Positions 50,501-61,771 of a stretch of DNA of 64,000 nt are shown piece after piece. The translations under genes were made by a program, and so were the position numbers. The DNA comes from Blepharisma stoltei. Its lineage: Eukaryota > Ciliophora > Heterotrichea > Heterotrichida > Blepharismidae. The notes beneath the pieces were generated by a model. The model saw only the letters and a list, made by a program, of their open reading frames with translations, was not told the DNA's origin and made no database searches. The stretch lies in contig CAJZBQ010000062.1 of assembly GCA_914767885.1 (NCBI GenBank), positions 496,001 through 560,000 of the forward strand, read 5' to 3'. Positions within the stretch are counted from its first letter, which is position 1. Every line of letters starts with the position of its first letter.

Positions 50501-53059
50501 TGGATAGATTTTTTATATAATGATGAACCCCCCTCAATCTTCATGTCTATTGCAACAAAAATGCAATTTTTTAATATAATATTATATAGAAAAAATAATT
50601 TTCATATCTCTTACAACAAATTTTCGATGCGCGCATCTTAAATTTTTCCGTTCTTTTAGCTAGATAAGTTTTAATAAAATGGCGAGCGATGACAATAGCC
50701 GTCCAAATCTCGATGAGAAGGTTATTGGCACTCCTACAGCAGCGCTGTTTTATGACTTTTTTGAGAAACTCACCTAGAGAAAAATGCATTAAATGTTTTT
50801 TATAAAAATGTTGTGTTGAGTATGCATGAAGAGATTTTTTAGAAAAATTTTTGTCGCAATAGACATGAAGATTGAGGGGGGTCATCGTTATGTTTTTGGA
50901 TTTATAAATATTCAATACAATGGATGAATCGGATACAATTCAGCATATTTGCTCCTGTCTCATTAATCAGGTTAAGATTAAGTTATATGCTTCCTTTATT
51001 ATGAGCTTTTCAGGATATGCAGAGGATGAATAAAAGGTGAGCTAGTCTTATGAGTTGCAGGCGGATACAAGTTTTGCTAGTACAGGATTTGTCGTAGTGG
51101 ATACAAGGTGAACTGGCATAGCCCCTATATGCTATTTTGATCCTTGTAGAACAATATCTAAAGACCAAAAGTAGCTATATAAAAATTCTTCTAACAATGG
51201 CAAAGACCATTTGTATGGCCAGTTCATGTTTGGCTTGACAAATACAATCTATAGAAAAAGTTTGCAAAGCCAAATCTGTATTTTCTATAAAAATAACATT
51301 TTCATCGCCATTTTTACTTGTAAGATCGCTATTTTTACTCTTAAGGTGTTCTTTCATAGCGATCTATATATCGCAGTTGGATGCAGGATGATCTCTACAG
51401 GATGTGTCGCAGGCGAATACAAAATAAGCAAGAACAGGATGTGCCACAAGTTGACACAAGATGAGCTAGTGCAATTTGTGTCGCAGGTGAATACAAGATG
51501 AGCTAGTACATGACGCATCGAAAGTAAATATATGGTTTAAGTATTGGATAGTATTAAAGTAAAAATTTTCACCTTCTTGTTTATTATTCAAATAACTTTT
51601 TATAATTAGAACGCTGAATGATTTAGCAATATATAAATAACTCATAGATTGGCAAACTAGAATAAATAGCTTAATAATTAATTAATTTATTAATTAGCAG
51701 GTAATAAGCATTAGAATCTATCCATGCTAATAATTATTTGAAAAAAATTCTTATAAAAAAAAACATTGGGGTTTTTTTTTTCCGCCAATTTTCACCTCAT
51801 ACTCGGGGTTTTTCCCTCTGGTTTTCGCGCCGTTTCGGGGTTTTTTCCGCCAGGGTTTTGAATGTAAATTTTTTTTTATAGCTGATTTTTATATTTATCC
51901 ATTATTTTTGTTAATCATAGCTTTATAGTTACTTTGAGAATAAATCTATACATCTATATATTAATATTGTTTTAATTGATTTATTGTAACTAAATTATAA
52001 ATATTTATTTGTATTTTTTCTAATATTTGCCTATCATTTTAAGCATTTAATTATATTGTATATTGGGGTTTTTTCCTCCGTTTTTAGCACCATTTGGGGG
52101 TTTTTTTCCTCTGACTTTGACGGTTTTTTGTTTTCGCTGGGTTTTTTTTCCGCCACTACTTTTTTTTTTATTATGGGTTTTTTTCCGCCACAATTTTCCT
52201 ATAAATTTAACGGTAAAAAAGTTGGTGGAAAAAAACCCAGCGGGGTTTTTTCCGCCTCACCCTTTTTTTTTTCCCTGGCACTTACTACATCCCATGCATA
52301 TATAATCGCATCAGTGCCAGAGCTATAGAGGGTTTTGCAGTCTTCGCTCCATGCCAAAGTAAGAGGAATAGCTGGGCATGATATTCGTTGCTTCAGAAGA
52401 TAGGTGGAATCGTCCCACAAATTAATTGTCAGATCGTTAGCAGAAGTTACGACTCTTCGAGGAGATTGGGCATGAGTTGCTGCAATGACTGCCCCTCTGT
52501 GTCCGCTTACTTCTTTAACGAATGACCCATTCTTCATATCATAAATTTTAAAGCTGCTGCAGTTGCTTTCCATGACCAGCAGATGTCTTATTGCAGGGAG
52601 ATAAAATATATGCTCAATTTCATTTGTATGTTTGGCTTTATCGACCCATTCAGTTGGGTAGTAATTTTTGATAGCGTCAATAAATGTCCTGTCCTTTTTG
52701 ATCATACCTTTTTCTATAATGTGGTTAGAGAATTCTTCCCATTCTAAATTCTCGTCATGATTTACGTCAATTTGTTCGAATAGCTCATTGAGAGAGCCAA
52801 CTAATCTTAATTTATCCTGAATATCGGGCAGATGGTGAAGCATGATAATAATGAAATCTTTTTTGGTGAGACTTTGGTTATCTCATAGTTTAAAATCCTT
52901 TTTTATTTTGGCAAGTAAAACATGATTAAGCAGAGACATGATGTCCATATTCACAATTGAGTTTCTTTCACGGACTTCGTCAACTTCAAGCTCTTCTTCA
53001 TTTATTTCATAGCTCGTGTCTTCGCTATGTGCTTGCTGTGAAATTTCAGCTGGTTCCAT
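47518..53059 (-). CDS. EF-hand/WD40 repeat protein, broken by a retroposon and a 2.3-kb element
   Basis: About 908 aa once 49977-52262 and the retroposon plus one target copy are removed. N-terminus [18 protein letters not shown]-hand [12 protein letters not shown] (~residue 100); then WD40 repeats ([92 protein letters not shown]). A basic/acidic linker ([19 protein letters not shown]) sits at the big insertion. The C-terminus is charged ([16 protein letters not shown]). Resembles the EF-hand/WDR49-type family, often ciliary. Parts 3' and 5' of each insertion share one frame. Confidence 0.85.
47752..48266 (+). mobile_element. Retroposon copy D (515 bp) in the WD40 gene, 14-bp target duplication
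   Basis: Flanked by TCAAGATTCACATT at 47738-47751 and 48267-48280. It ends in TTAACTAACTAACT, a short tandem tail typical of LINE/SINE 3' ends, giving its orientation. Sequence differs from copies A-C, so another subfamily. The target duplication lacks TA. Precise loss joins WNVNL to DIKSKVEED. Confidence 0.88.
50521..50888. repeat. Palindromic element nested in the 2.3-kb element
   Basis: Inverted termini GATGAACCCCCCTCAATCTT and AAGATTGAGGGGGGTCATC, continuing through CATGTCTATTGC. An open frame inside (50571-50915 minus) shows no family features. Confidence 0.75.
51030..51520 (+). repeat. Interrupted minisatellite (~36-nt unit)
   Basis: Units of the type GATGAGCTAGTACAGGATG followed by TGTCGCAGGTGAATACAA recur about twice at 51030-51120 and four times at 51380-51520. 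A ~250-bp unrelated segment separates the two blocks. Confidence 0.7.
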
Positions 53060-53535
53060 TTTATATGTTTCACTTTTCAGTACTCTATAACTTATATTTG
53101 CCTTTTTAGTTCAATAAAAATAACCTTTTATTTTTAAAAGAATTTCTCATCCTTTTTATAGTCCTTGCGTTTTTTTGATGATGGTAATTAGAATTTTTCT
53201 TATTCCTCATTCATTAAGTGAGAAAACATTTTTTGCATGCTCTTGAGGATAATTAAATCTTTTATTATATTTTTAAAGCATAAAAACACAATTTCCACAA
53301 AATTAAAATTAAAAATGAAATTTAATCTATAAAATTTATGTTTTAAATTTCATATGTTTAAAATTAAATAGAAATTGGAAAGGTTTGTAATATTAGCTAT
53401 TAATTATATTTCATAGTATTTGTATTAATCTACATAAAGAGTATATTTTCAAAAAATAAAAATTTTTCTAATGATTTTTTATTAACAGAAATGGAGGGTC
53501 AAATAATTTTAAGAGAGAGATTATGAGTTAATATT

Positions 53536-53784
53536 ATGGGAAATTGCTGCAGACAACAAATGGATGTAATAACAACTTAGAATCCTCCTGAGCCTAATCC
53601 ACCTCACGCTCTTCCAAAAGCTTCTTCTAATTTCACCTTTGCAAAGTCACGATTTTCTTCTGACTCAACCTTGAAACTCCCTCCTACATTTTCAGATCCT
53701 GCATTATTTGCAGTTGAACAGAACGATAATTCTCGTGATGTAATTGAGCATATTCAAGATATTTCAGGTGAAGAATTGCCATAA
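53536..53784 (+). CDS. Small lipidated protein (MGNCC N-terminus, 77 aa)
   Basis: Spliced over a 15-nt intron (53566-53580). N-terminus MGNCCRQQMD predicts N-myristoylation of Gly2 and palmitoylation of the two Cys, so a peripheral membrane protein. The rest is Pro/Ser-rich and probably disordered (NPPEPNPPHALPKASSNFTF..., ending HIQDISGEELP). No family recognised. The clean intron in an otherwise stop-containing stretch supports it. Confidence 0.72.
53566..53580 (+). other. 15-nt intron
   Basis: GTAATAACAACTTAG. Splicing removes its in-frame TAG and joins QQMD to NPPEPN. Confidence 0.82.
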
Positions 53785-53985
53785 TTTTGATTAATTAAAT
53801 CTAAGTTCCATGAATTATAAGCCATCTCTCTAATTCTTGCTGTTAAGGTTTCTTCGACAATAATTGAGAGCAGATTAAAATAATTTAAATGTTCTTAAAG
53901 AATGAATTAGTTATACCTCTGGCAATTTTTTATCATGCGGGGATTAATTAAATTCTTTATTTTTCTTATCAAAATTTTTTAAGTT

Positions 53986-55472
53986 TTAAAATGAGCGAGC
54001 AAAAAATTTGTTTAGAATATATTTTCCTGGAAGAACACTCTGCGACATCGTGGAGATCTTATAAAACGAACTCTTTTCGCTGAAAAGGTGTGTAAATAAA
54101 AAGAATATTGCAACTTGGATTAGGGATAAACCTATAGTTACCACTTTTGATCTGACATAGCTAACAAAAATCCAAGAAAAGAAAACTACAATAGGTAGAG
54201 AAAGTAAATAAATAGAACCTAAGATGCTGAATGATAAAATAAAAGATTTCACCTTTGCATTTGCACTAGAGTAAAGCCCTTTTATCAAATATAGAAACCA
54301 TATCCATATACCAATGCGGATTATCATTAGCAGGTATCCAGGAATGCCTTCATAATCACTGAATTTATAATAGCTATCGTCAGTGATGCGTCCAAGTCCT
54401 ACAATCAAAAGATTAAACATTACTACTATTAGTGAAATCGGGATATAGATATCAGGATCTGGGAAATCTTTGTACTTGATCGTTCATCCATTTGCCATGA
54501 TAATCAGTTCTATAGTGATTAGCATTGTAGCTATCAATTCAAATGCTTGGGATAGAAAATCTAGAACTGAAAAGCCTTTTCCGTTATATGAGTAAATCCA
54601 ATAATGCAAAATTTGACAAAAAATCCCTGAAAATTGTGAAGCAATCGCAATGTTAAAAATAACTAAATTTGTCTCTAAATCATCTGTTTTTCTAAACATC
54701 CTAATTAGTCTCATCATATTCCCTGATAGGGTTAGCAAGTAGATAAACAAAAGCATAGGATAAAAATAGTCCAGACCTTTACGCTCTACTGAGAACTCAG
54801 ATCCATCTGCATTCGTAAGATGCATCTCAACTCTGATCCTTTGTTTGTCATTTAAAACATTATCACAGTCAGAGATCGCAAAATACCATACATGAGGGCT
54901 TTGCTTCTGGGACACAGCACCTGTAATTTGCTCCGACCAATCTCCATTAGTTGGGATAGAAATCTGTTTATTTCTCTTCGCGACTTTAAGTTTTTCATTG
55001 CAATCGTCTTCATTAATAACCTCATCCCAATTATCGTCAAGATAAACAGTGGCCAGCAAGTTTACATTTTGTGGATATAGTAATTGCCCGAGGATGGCGC
55101 TATCTTGCGCCATCCTCGGCAAATTCAAAAATGGCCCCACACCGGGAATTGAACCCGCGTGTGGGGCCATTTTTGGTTAGTGGAGAACATCGACTTCCAC
55201 GCACCAAAAATGGCCCCACACGAGAGTTCGATTCCCGGTGTGGGGCCATTTTTTAAATTGCCCGAGGATGGCGCAAGATTGCGCCATCCTCGGCAATTAG
55301 AATATGTGTCATTTAATACTTTTAAAAATTTCGCCTTCATTTCCCACTCCCCACGCCCTATATCGCATGCAAACTTTGTTATGTATTTTCATTTGCTATC
55401 TGGAGCCAGAGTAAGTGTGTTTGAGATCAATTTTCCAAGCGCTGATACCAGAAGAAGCAAGAAGATTATCAT
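53986..55472 (-). CDS. GOST/GPR180-TMEM145-type seven-transmembrane protein, IES-split
   Basis: 419 aa after removing the IES 55076-55302 and reading TGA as Trp. Signal peptide MIIFLLLLVSALGKLIS; a luminal beta-rich domain to ~residue 175 (KWKYITKFACDIGRGEWEMK, HVWYFAISDCDN, VEMHLTNADGSEFS); then about seven helices starting YFYPMLLFIYLLTL, including QILHYWIYSYNGKG and DYEGIPGYLLMIIRIGIW. Matches the Golgi/plasma-membrane GOST family with the rhodopsin-like GPCR4 domain. Ligand unknown. Confidence 0.88.
55076..55302. repeat. GC-rich palindromic IES (227 bp) in the GOST-like gene
   Basis: Borders TAT...TAT; terminal hairpins GCCCGAGGATGGCGC...GCGCCATCCTCGGC at each end; inner arms TGGCCCCACACCGGGAATTG and complement. 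Excision joins VLNDTY to PQNVNL in frame, proving that this palindrome family is eliminated DNA. Confidence 0.96.
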
Positions 55473-55541
55473 ATTTAACTAATAAATCAGACCATAATCG
55501 TAATTTTATTGTCAATGACAATTGTTTTCTAGATTATAAAA

Positions 55542-56962
55542 ATGCTAAAATTTGCAAGGAGATTTTTTGGGCATAAAGATGAGCTTGCAAGCTTCCTTTC
55601 ACAGATAGGAATAAGCAACTCACTCCCTTGAGAATAAGAAAAGCAGTAAAATTGAAAATAATTAAATTAGTGATTTTTTTAATACCAAGCACATAGAAAA
55701 TTCTATAGTTTTTTGAAGGGGAGATAGTGACTAAATACAGCATCGATGAAGGGAAAGTAGAAGTTCAGCTGAAATTAGACGAGAGCTATCGGAAAAATAG
55801 AGCTGCGTTGCTTAATCATATTAAGACGTTGCCATGGGTGAATGACTGTAAAGTCACAATTGCTCCAGCAGAGCAGAAGACCAAGGATTATGGGAACTTA
55901 AAGAAAGTAAAAAATATTATTGCTGTCGCAAGCTGCAAAGGAGGAGTAGGGAAGTCAACAGTCGCTGTAAACTTAGCATTCAGCATCTCACTTCTAGGCT
56001 ATAGAGTGGGAATTTTTGATGCTGATATTTATGGACCAAGCTTGCCAACTCTTATTAATTCCCCTCAAACTTATCTTGAAAGCCCTAAGGATGATCCAAA
56101 ATCAATTATTCCTATAGTTTATAACGGAGTAAAATGCATGTCATATGGCTATGCTGCAGCAAACAAAAAAGCAATATATAGAGGTCCTATTGTATCTGCA
56201 CTCATTCAGCAGCTTCTATTTAATACTCTATGAGATGAATTAGATTATTTAGTACTAGACACTCCACCAGGCACCGGAGACATACAAATTACATTATGCC
56301 AAGAATTACCTATTTCTTCAGCAGTCATTGTGACAACCCCTCAAAAACTCAGCTTTGTAGATGTTGTTAAAGGTATAGAAATGTTCGACGAATTAAAAGT
56401 TCCAACAGTTGCAGTTGTTGAAAACATGAGCTATTTTGAGTGCTCAAACTGTAAAGAAAAACACAGGCCGTTTGGATTGGGATATAAAGATATGCTTGTT
56501 AAGCAGTTTGGTATTAAAAATTCTTTTGAGCTACCAATGCACTCTGACTATTCTAAGTTTGGTGATTTAGGAGCCCCTGTTGTCCTTGTTCATCCTCCTC
56601 AGTCAAGCTTGGTAGAAACATTCCTTGAAATGGGCAGAAAAGTGATGCAAGAAACTGAGACTGTGAAAAATATAAAAAATCCAAAAGTTTGGTATTCTCC
56701 AAAAGATTCACTTATTTATGTGGAGCAAGATAAAGAGCTAACTATATCTCCTTATAAGTTAAGGACTAGCTGCCAATGCGCAGCATGCGTTGATGAATTT
56801 TCAGGAGTTCAGCTATTTAAACCTGAGCAAATCCCAGAAGATGTATATCCTTTGAAGATTGAGGCTAAAGGAAATTATGCTGTTGCAGTAACTTGGTCAG
56901 ATGGGCATAGATCTTCACTTTATCCATATTCTAATCTAATTTCTATAGCTAAATCACCATAA
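55542..56962 (+). CDS. HCF101/Mrp-family Fe-S carrier ATPase, IES-split
   Basis: 435 aa after removing 55612-55724 (join LSQIGI to VTKYSIDEG). N-terminal MIP18/DUF59-like domain ([22 protein letters not shown]), deviant Walker [15 protein letters not shown] (~residue 95), [35 protein letters not shown] with the CxxC pair, and a C-terminal DUF971 domain ([30 protein letters not shown]). This three-domain order is that of HCF101, which handles 4Fe-4S clusters. N-terminus [10 protein letters not shown] suggests mitochondrial targeting. Confidence 0.93.
55612..55724. mobile_element. Short IES (113 bp) in the HCF101-like gene
   Basis: TA-bounded; subterminal inverted CTCCCTT...GAAGGGGAG. Contains in-frame TAA and TAG. 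Excision restores the DUF59 domain in frame. Confidence 0.93.
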
Positions 56963-57861
56963 CCTTTTGCTATATTTAGGCATAATTCAAGGATCATTTT
57001 AAATTGTTTGAAAGATTACATTAGTGACAAATTAGTAATTTGAAAAGCAAAAACCTAGATTTTATGGCAAGTAAAGAAAAGCTTTTGCAAGTTTTATTGT
57101 TACTTTGTTAATTCATCAAAGTGAAATTTATCTGGTTTTCAGATAGTGAGTTCACCTCTTAATGAATTGATAAATACAATCAAAAGCGAAAAAAAGTTAA
57201 TATAAAATTTTCTATTCAAACTTAATTAATAAATCTTCATAAAAGTGATTCATTGCATAATAAGATTAATTTTGGATATCTTTATAATATATAAGGTAAA
57301 TCTATTTTAAAAAATAAAATCGATATTTTGGTCATTGTCTTTTTATTTTCTAATGAAATTAAATTAAAAAAATTATTGTTCTTATTCATCAAAAAATAAT
57401 TTCTGAATGCTAGTTCTTATCTATAGATGCCTCAATCCCCCTTATTATTGAGAAAAGCATCTAATTATTTATAAATTAATTACTTTAATTAATAAGCAAA
57501 AATTTTTAATATATACAGCTCAAGAACCCATATAGATGCTCTAGATGAGAAAATACCGAACTATGAACATCTATATGGATTCCTGGGTTATAATGATTAT
57601 AATAATAAGATTTTCCTTTAATATATTAAAATTTTAGGCAATTGCATTCAAACCTAGATTTTCTAAATATTTTCAAATTAGATAAAACCGTAAAAGCAAA
57701 TAATTTTTGTTTTCTAACAAGGAAAGAGTAAGTATTTTCATTTCTAAAACAATTATTTTTTTTTAACTTCTATTCGAAATCAGCTTTCCAAATTTTTACT
57801 TATTTGCTGAAATTTCCTAAAAACTGGTTTCTCACCCAGCTATTTTATTTAAGTATATTAA
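56963..57861. other. AT-rich intergenic region with two small inverted repeats
   Basis: Hairpin TAGATGC-CTCAAT...ATTGAG-GCATCTA at about 57424-57463, and CCATATAGATG inverted pair at about 57527-57586 (TATA borders, ~80 bp, perhaps a small palindromic IES). No gene seen. Confidence 0.5.
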
Positions 57862-59412
57862 ATGGTAGATTCAATAAGAAAGAAAATTGTTGCTTTAGTT
57901 AGTCTGTTTGCTATAGTTTACACTCTATTTTCAATCTTAGGTCCTCCTTCTTCAGACCAACAAATACCAAGATCATATTTTAGGGCTGACTTCAATGCAA
58001 CAAATTCAAACGAATCCGAGTTAGAAAAGAATTATACTTCACAGTTTCCTCCTAAATTTTTATCTGAGTTATACAGGGGAAGTTGGCAAGCAAGTAGCCA
58101 AAGCACTTCTCTCCATGGAATGATGAATTTGGCCGGCATTGCATATTTTCACATTAGAGAAGAAAATGCTACAGAAGTCAGAAAATTTAAGATATTCCTT
58201 TACGATGGCGTGTGGGAAAGTAATATTTATTATAAGCTAGTTTTTCATAAAGCTTACTATGATCAAGATACCAAATCACTTACTAGTGAAGCTTGTCCAA
58301 TGATTACTGAAAAGAATCCGATTAATTTAAGAGGATGCTCGTGCACAAGCATTTTTAACTTTACGATAGATGAAAATGACTTATACAGAATTTATGGAAA
58401 AGTAAAGAGCGATGATTGCTCATTAGATTTAAATTTTATCCTGCATGAGTTAACAGCTTCAGCTAAGCAAGAACCAGTAGTCACTTATAGCTTTATAATC
58501 TCATGCACATCAGTTTTACTTATTTTTGGATTTGCTAGACATACACAGGACTGCATTTCTGAAAATTTTGCAAAAAAGACGTCTATATGAATGCTTGGAA
58601 TGCAAGCGACAATTGACTTATTTTTTTGCTTATATCATTGCCATCTAGCAGTGAGTTATGAAGACTCGTTTGACTATTTAATGCTAGCTTCATTTTGATG
58701 CTTTGCTGTTTTTATGATTATTCAAGGAAGATTAACACTTTTGGTTTGAAAAGCTCAGCATCCTGAGCTCTATGCTGAGGGTATAGAAAACTTCAGAAGA
58801 TATTATAGCAGCTTTCAGACTAAATTTTTGACTTTCATCATATCAACCGTGATTTTTTCTGTTATTTTTGATGTCCTTTTTCTCTATTGAATCCTTCTTA
58901 TTCATAGCTTTTTTATTCCTCAAATAATATTAAACGCTAGGCAAGGATACAAGTTCCCGGTAAGGACTCCTATATTGCTGCTAACATTTGCCACAAGGCT
59001 AAGTACAATTTTATATTTCTTTGGTTGTCCAGCAAACTTTTTAGCACTAACACCAAATATTGGATTTTGCACAATATTAACTGCTTATTTGACTTTACAA
59101 CTCATAGTTTTGCTTCTCCAAAATTCAAAAGTAGGGCCTCGCTTCTTTGTTCCAAGATTTTTAAGACCAAAAATATACAGCTATTATAGGGGTCTAGAAG
59201 AAGAAGCACAGATTGAAGAAAATACTGACTGCATTATATGTATGACTCCGCTTAATCTACAAGGAAAAGAAATTGAAGGTACAGTAAATCAAGCAAAAAC
59301 TATGCATGCCCCATGTGGACATAAATTTCATGAAGACTGTTTAATGAATTGGATGGCTATTAAAATGGAATGTCCAACTTGCCGAAAAGCTCTGCCACTA
59401 ATTGAAGAATAA
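57862..59412 (+). CDS. Multi-pass RING E3 ubiquitin ligase (Tul1/FLY type)
   Basis: 516 aa with four TGA codons as Trp. N-terminal signal-anchor (KKIVALVSLFAIVYTLFSI), a luminal domain of ~190 residues containing FPPKFLSELYRGSW and LHGMMNLAGIAYFHI, about seven membrane helices, and a C-terminal C3H2C3 RING: CIICMTPL...MHAPCGHKFHEDCLMNWMAIKMECPTC. This is the layout of Tul1/FLY ligases, which ubiquitinate membrane proteins in the Golgi/endosome system. Confidence 0.92.
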
Positions 59413-59514
59413 TAGCAGTGACTTTATAAATAACTAATTGTAAAATGCTTAGTGACGAAAATGCATATTTATATTATTTTTAAAATAAAATAATTTCTTT
59501 GAATTTATATTTAA

Positions 59515-60798
59515 ATGTCTGAATTGTTTCGAAAATACATAAAGAAAGAAAATTACCCAGTCCATCCTTCGAATATCGCTTTCAAGACGAACTTCAAGAA
59601 TTGTATATATGAAGCTCTAAAAAGAAGAGGCTGGAGAGAAACTGACTCAGAAATGGAGTGGGACATCATGTGGTCAGAAAAAGAATGGATTCATGAAGTA
59701 TTCGACCACGTTCACCTTCAGCCACACCAGAGAGTCAACCATTTCAGAAATTATGCAGAGCTTTGCAGAAAAGATTTGATGATAAAGAACATGAAAAGAT
59801 ATAAGAAAAATCTTGAAAAAGAAGGAAAGCTGGAGGAAGCGGCTGAGGTCGATTTCTTTCCATTGACTTATAACATGCCTGGGGAATACTCACTATTTGT
59901 AGAAGAATTCAAGAGAAATCCGAATACAGTGTGGATTATGAAGCCAATTGGGAAATCTCAAGGCAAAGGAATTTTTCTTTTTCAGAAACTTCAGCAGGTT
60001 TCGCAGTGAAAAAGCGATTTTAGATGGAAACCTGACAATCCACAGGCTGAGCCTTATATTGTGCAGAGATATATTAATAACCCGCTGCTTGTTGGTGGGA
60101 AAAAATTTGATATGAGAATTTATGTGCTGGTCACTTGCTATTCACCACTGACAGCTTATCTGTATAGAACAGGATTTGCGCGTTTTACCCACCATCGATA
60201 TTCAAGCAACCCAGAAGATATTTGCAATAGCTATATCCATTTAACAAATGTCGCAGTTCAAAAAACAAGTGAAAATTACGATGCTCAAACAGGTGGAAAA
60301 TGGGATTTAAGACTTTTGAAGCTTTATCTCATGTCAAAATATGGTCAAGACCGAGTGTCTGAATGCTTTTATAAGATCCACCAAATTTTCATTAAGAGCT
60401 TATTAGCTGTTCAGAAATCAATGATAAATGATAAGCATTGTTTTGAGCTGTATGGATATGATATCCTCATAGATTCAAACTTGAAGCCTTGACTATTGGA
60501 AGTCAATGCAGCACCAAGTATGACATCGAATACCCCTCATGATTTTGAGCTAAAAGTTGGGCTACTGGATGATGTATTCACAATAGTAGACATGGAAAGA
60601 GTGATGCAAGGAAATGAAGAGCAAGTAGGAGGATTTGATCTTATTTATAGACAAACTCCATTCCCAATGCCAGCTAATTCAACTTACCAAACTTATTTGG
60701 GCACTTATAACCAGAGAGCAACAACTTTGAAGAAGCTAGCCAAACAAGCAGCTCAGAGAATGGCTGCAAATGAAGCTACTAAAGTTGCTGCTAAATAA
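59515..60798 (+). CDS. TTLL9: Tubulin tyrosine ligase-like protein, TTLL9 type
   Basis: 427 aa with two TGA codons as Trp. TTL core: [115 protein letters not shown] (ATP/Mg-binding WLLEVN). RYINNPLL and the N-terminal WDIMWSEKEW fit TTLL9, a ciliary tubulin polyglutamylase. Complete and uninterrupted. Confidence 0.94.
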
Positions 60799-60967
60799 TT
60801 CTTTTAAAATATAGATGAAGCTAAAATATCAAATTTAACTCTAATAAATACTCTAAAAGAATTGAGATTAATCAATATGATTTTAAATTATTTAAATATT
60901 TTCTATCAAATGCTTAAAATTATATAAAATAGCAATAATAAGAATTATAAAATAGATTACTAAAGTA

Positions 60968-61600
60968 TTAGATAGGTAAAAAGGCTTCACCAGAGAAACA
61001 AGGGCACATTTTGAAACCGTATTTTATCAAGTTTAAAAACCCTGTGTAGCCACCTGGGAACATATTTGAAATATACCAACCAAGCCCTAAAATTTGAAAA
61101 GCTGTAGAAAATATGACTATGACATAATCTCCTAAGATCAATGCTGCAAAAAGAGTGCAAGTAATAGAACTAAAATATACACATGAAACAATAATATTTT
61201 CTTTCCCTTCAAATAACTCTTTAAAATAAGCTAAAAATGTTGGCTTTGTAAAGCTAAGTGCTGCATGGATAAAAAGAGAGCCAGCACTAAAAAGAATGGC
61301 AAAATTCTTTGGGAATAAAATGAATGTAGGCAAAAATGATAATGATCCAAATAGTAGAATAACTGCAATTATAAGGCAGATTAAAGATTTTCTAATCCTT
61401 ACAGCTCGATCTTCAGCTGTTTGAAATATTGCAACACTTTCCGATGCTTTATTTTTGATAGCTTGCGCTATGTTACTTAAAAGGCCAGTTTCTTCATTTT
61501 TGTTCTCTTTGTGTGTAAGCCAATTCTTTATTGAGCTCGACCATTCTTGCTTTTGTCCCTGACCAGAATTCGGCGATGTAGTTGAATAATTCGGAAGCAT
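60968..61600 (-). CDS. SFT2-family vesicle transport membrane protein
   Basis: 210 aa. Charged N-terminal ~80 residues, then four hydrophobic helices with the family signature FILFPKNFAILFSAGSLF between helices 1 and 2 and ILGLGWYISNMFPGG near the end. SFT2 proteins act in endosome-to-Golgi vesicle fusion. Start taken as the ATG at 61600; the codon at 61609 is TTG. Confidence 0.88.
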   Translation of the reverse strand: MLPNYSTTSPNSGQGQKQEWSSSIKNWLTHKENKNEETGLLSNIAQAIKNKASESVAIFQTAEDRAVRIRKSLICLIIAVILLFGSLSFLPTFILFPKNFAILFSAGSLFIHAALSFTKPTFLAYFKELFEGKENIIVSCVYFSSITCTLFAALILGDYVIVIFSTAFQILGLGWYISNMFPGGYTGFLNLIKYGFKMCPCFSGEAFLPI

Positions 61601-61771
61601 ATTTATCAATTATCTTTAAATTATGAAATATGTAAGAATACAACATCAATAATGGCAACTATATGACTAATTGCCACTAGCTTAGATTTATACTGAAAAG
61701 AACGAATGAGATGAGTAAATTTTAAATTATTAAAATTATATTATTGTTTGGTACTATAATTATTTTAGATT

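Larger units (their letters stand above)
49977..52262. mobile_element. 2,286-bp inverted-repeat element in the WD40 gene
   Basis: Exact termini GGGTGAGGCGGAAAAAACC and complement; inverted arms of roughly 500 bp (about 49977-50510 and 51715-52262) built of GGCGGAAAAAAACCCC-like blocks. It is inserted in a run of T (8 left, 10 right), with no TA border. The length is a multiple of three; removing it leaves an open frame across a poly-Lys stretch. The centre holds another palindrome (50521-50888) and a minisatellite. No transposase ORF. Confidence 0.88.

Noticed and set aside
50571-50915. ORF in the 2.3-kb element as a transposase
   Set aside because: Too short, no DDE/D or DNA-binding motif, composed mostly of AT-rich repeat sequence.
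55100-55260. A tRNA gene in the palindromic IES
   Set aside because: Only the T-arm-like part is present. There is no D arm or anticodon arm with correct spacing.
57424-57595. Hairpins in the intergenic region as a terminator or IES
   Set aside because: They are short and imperfect, with no coding join to test excision; mentioned only as sequence features.
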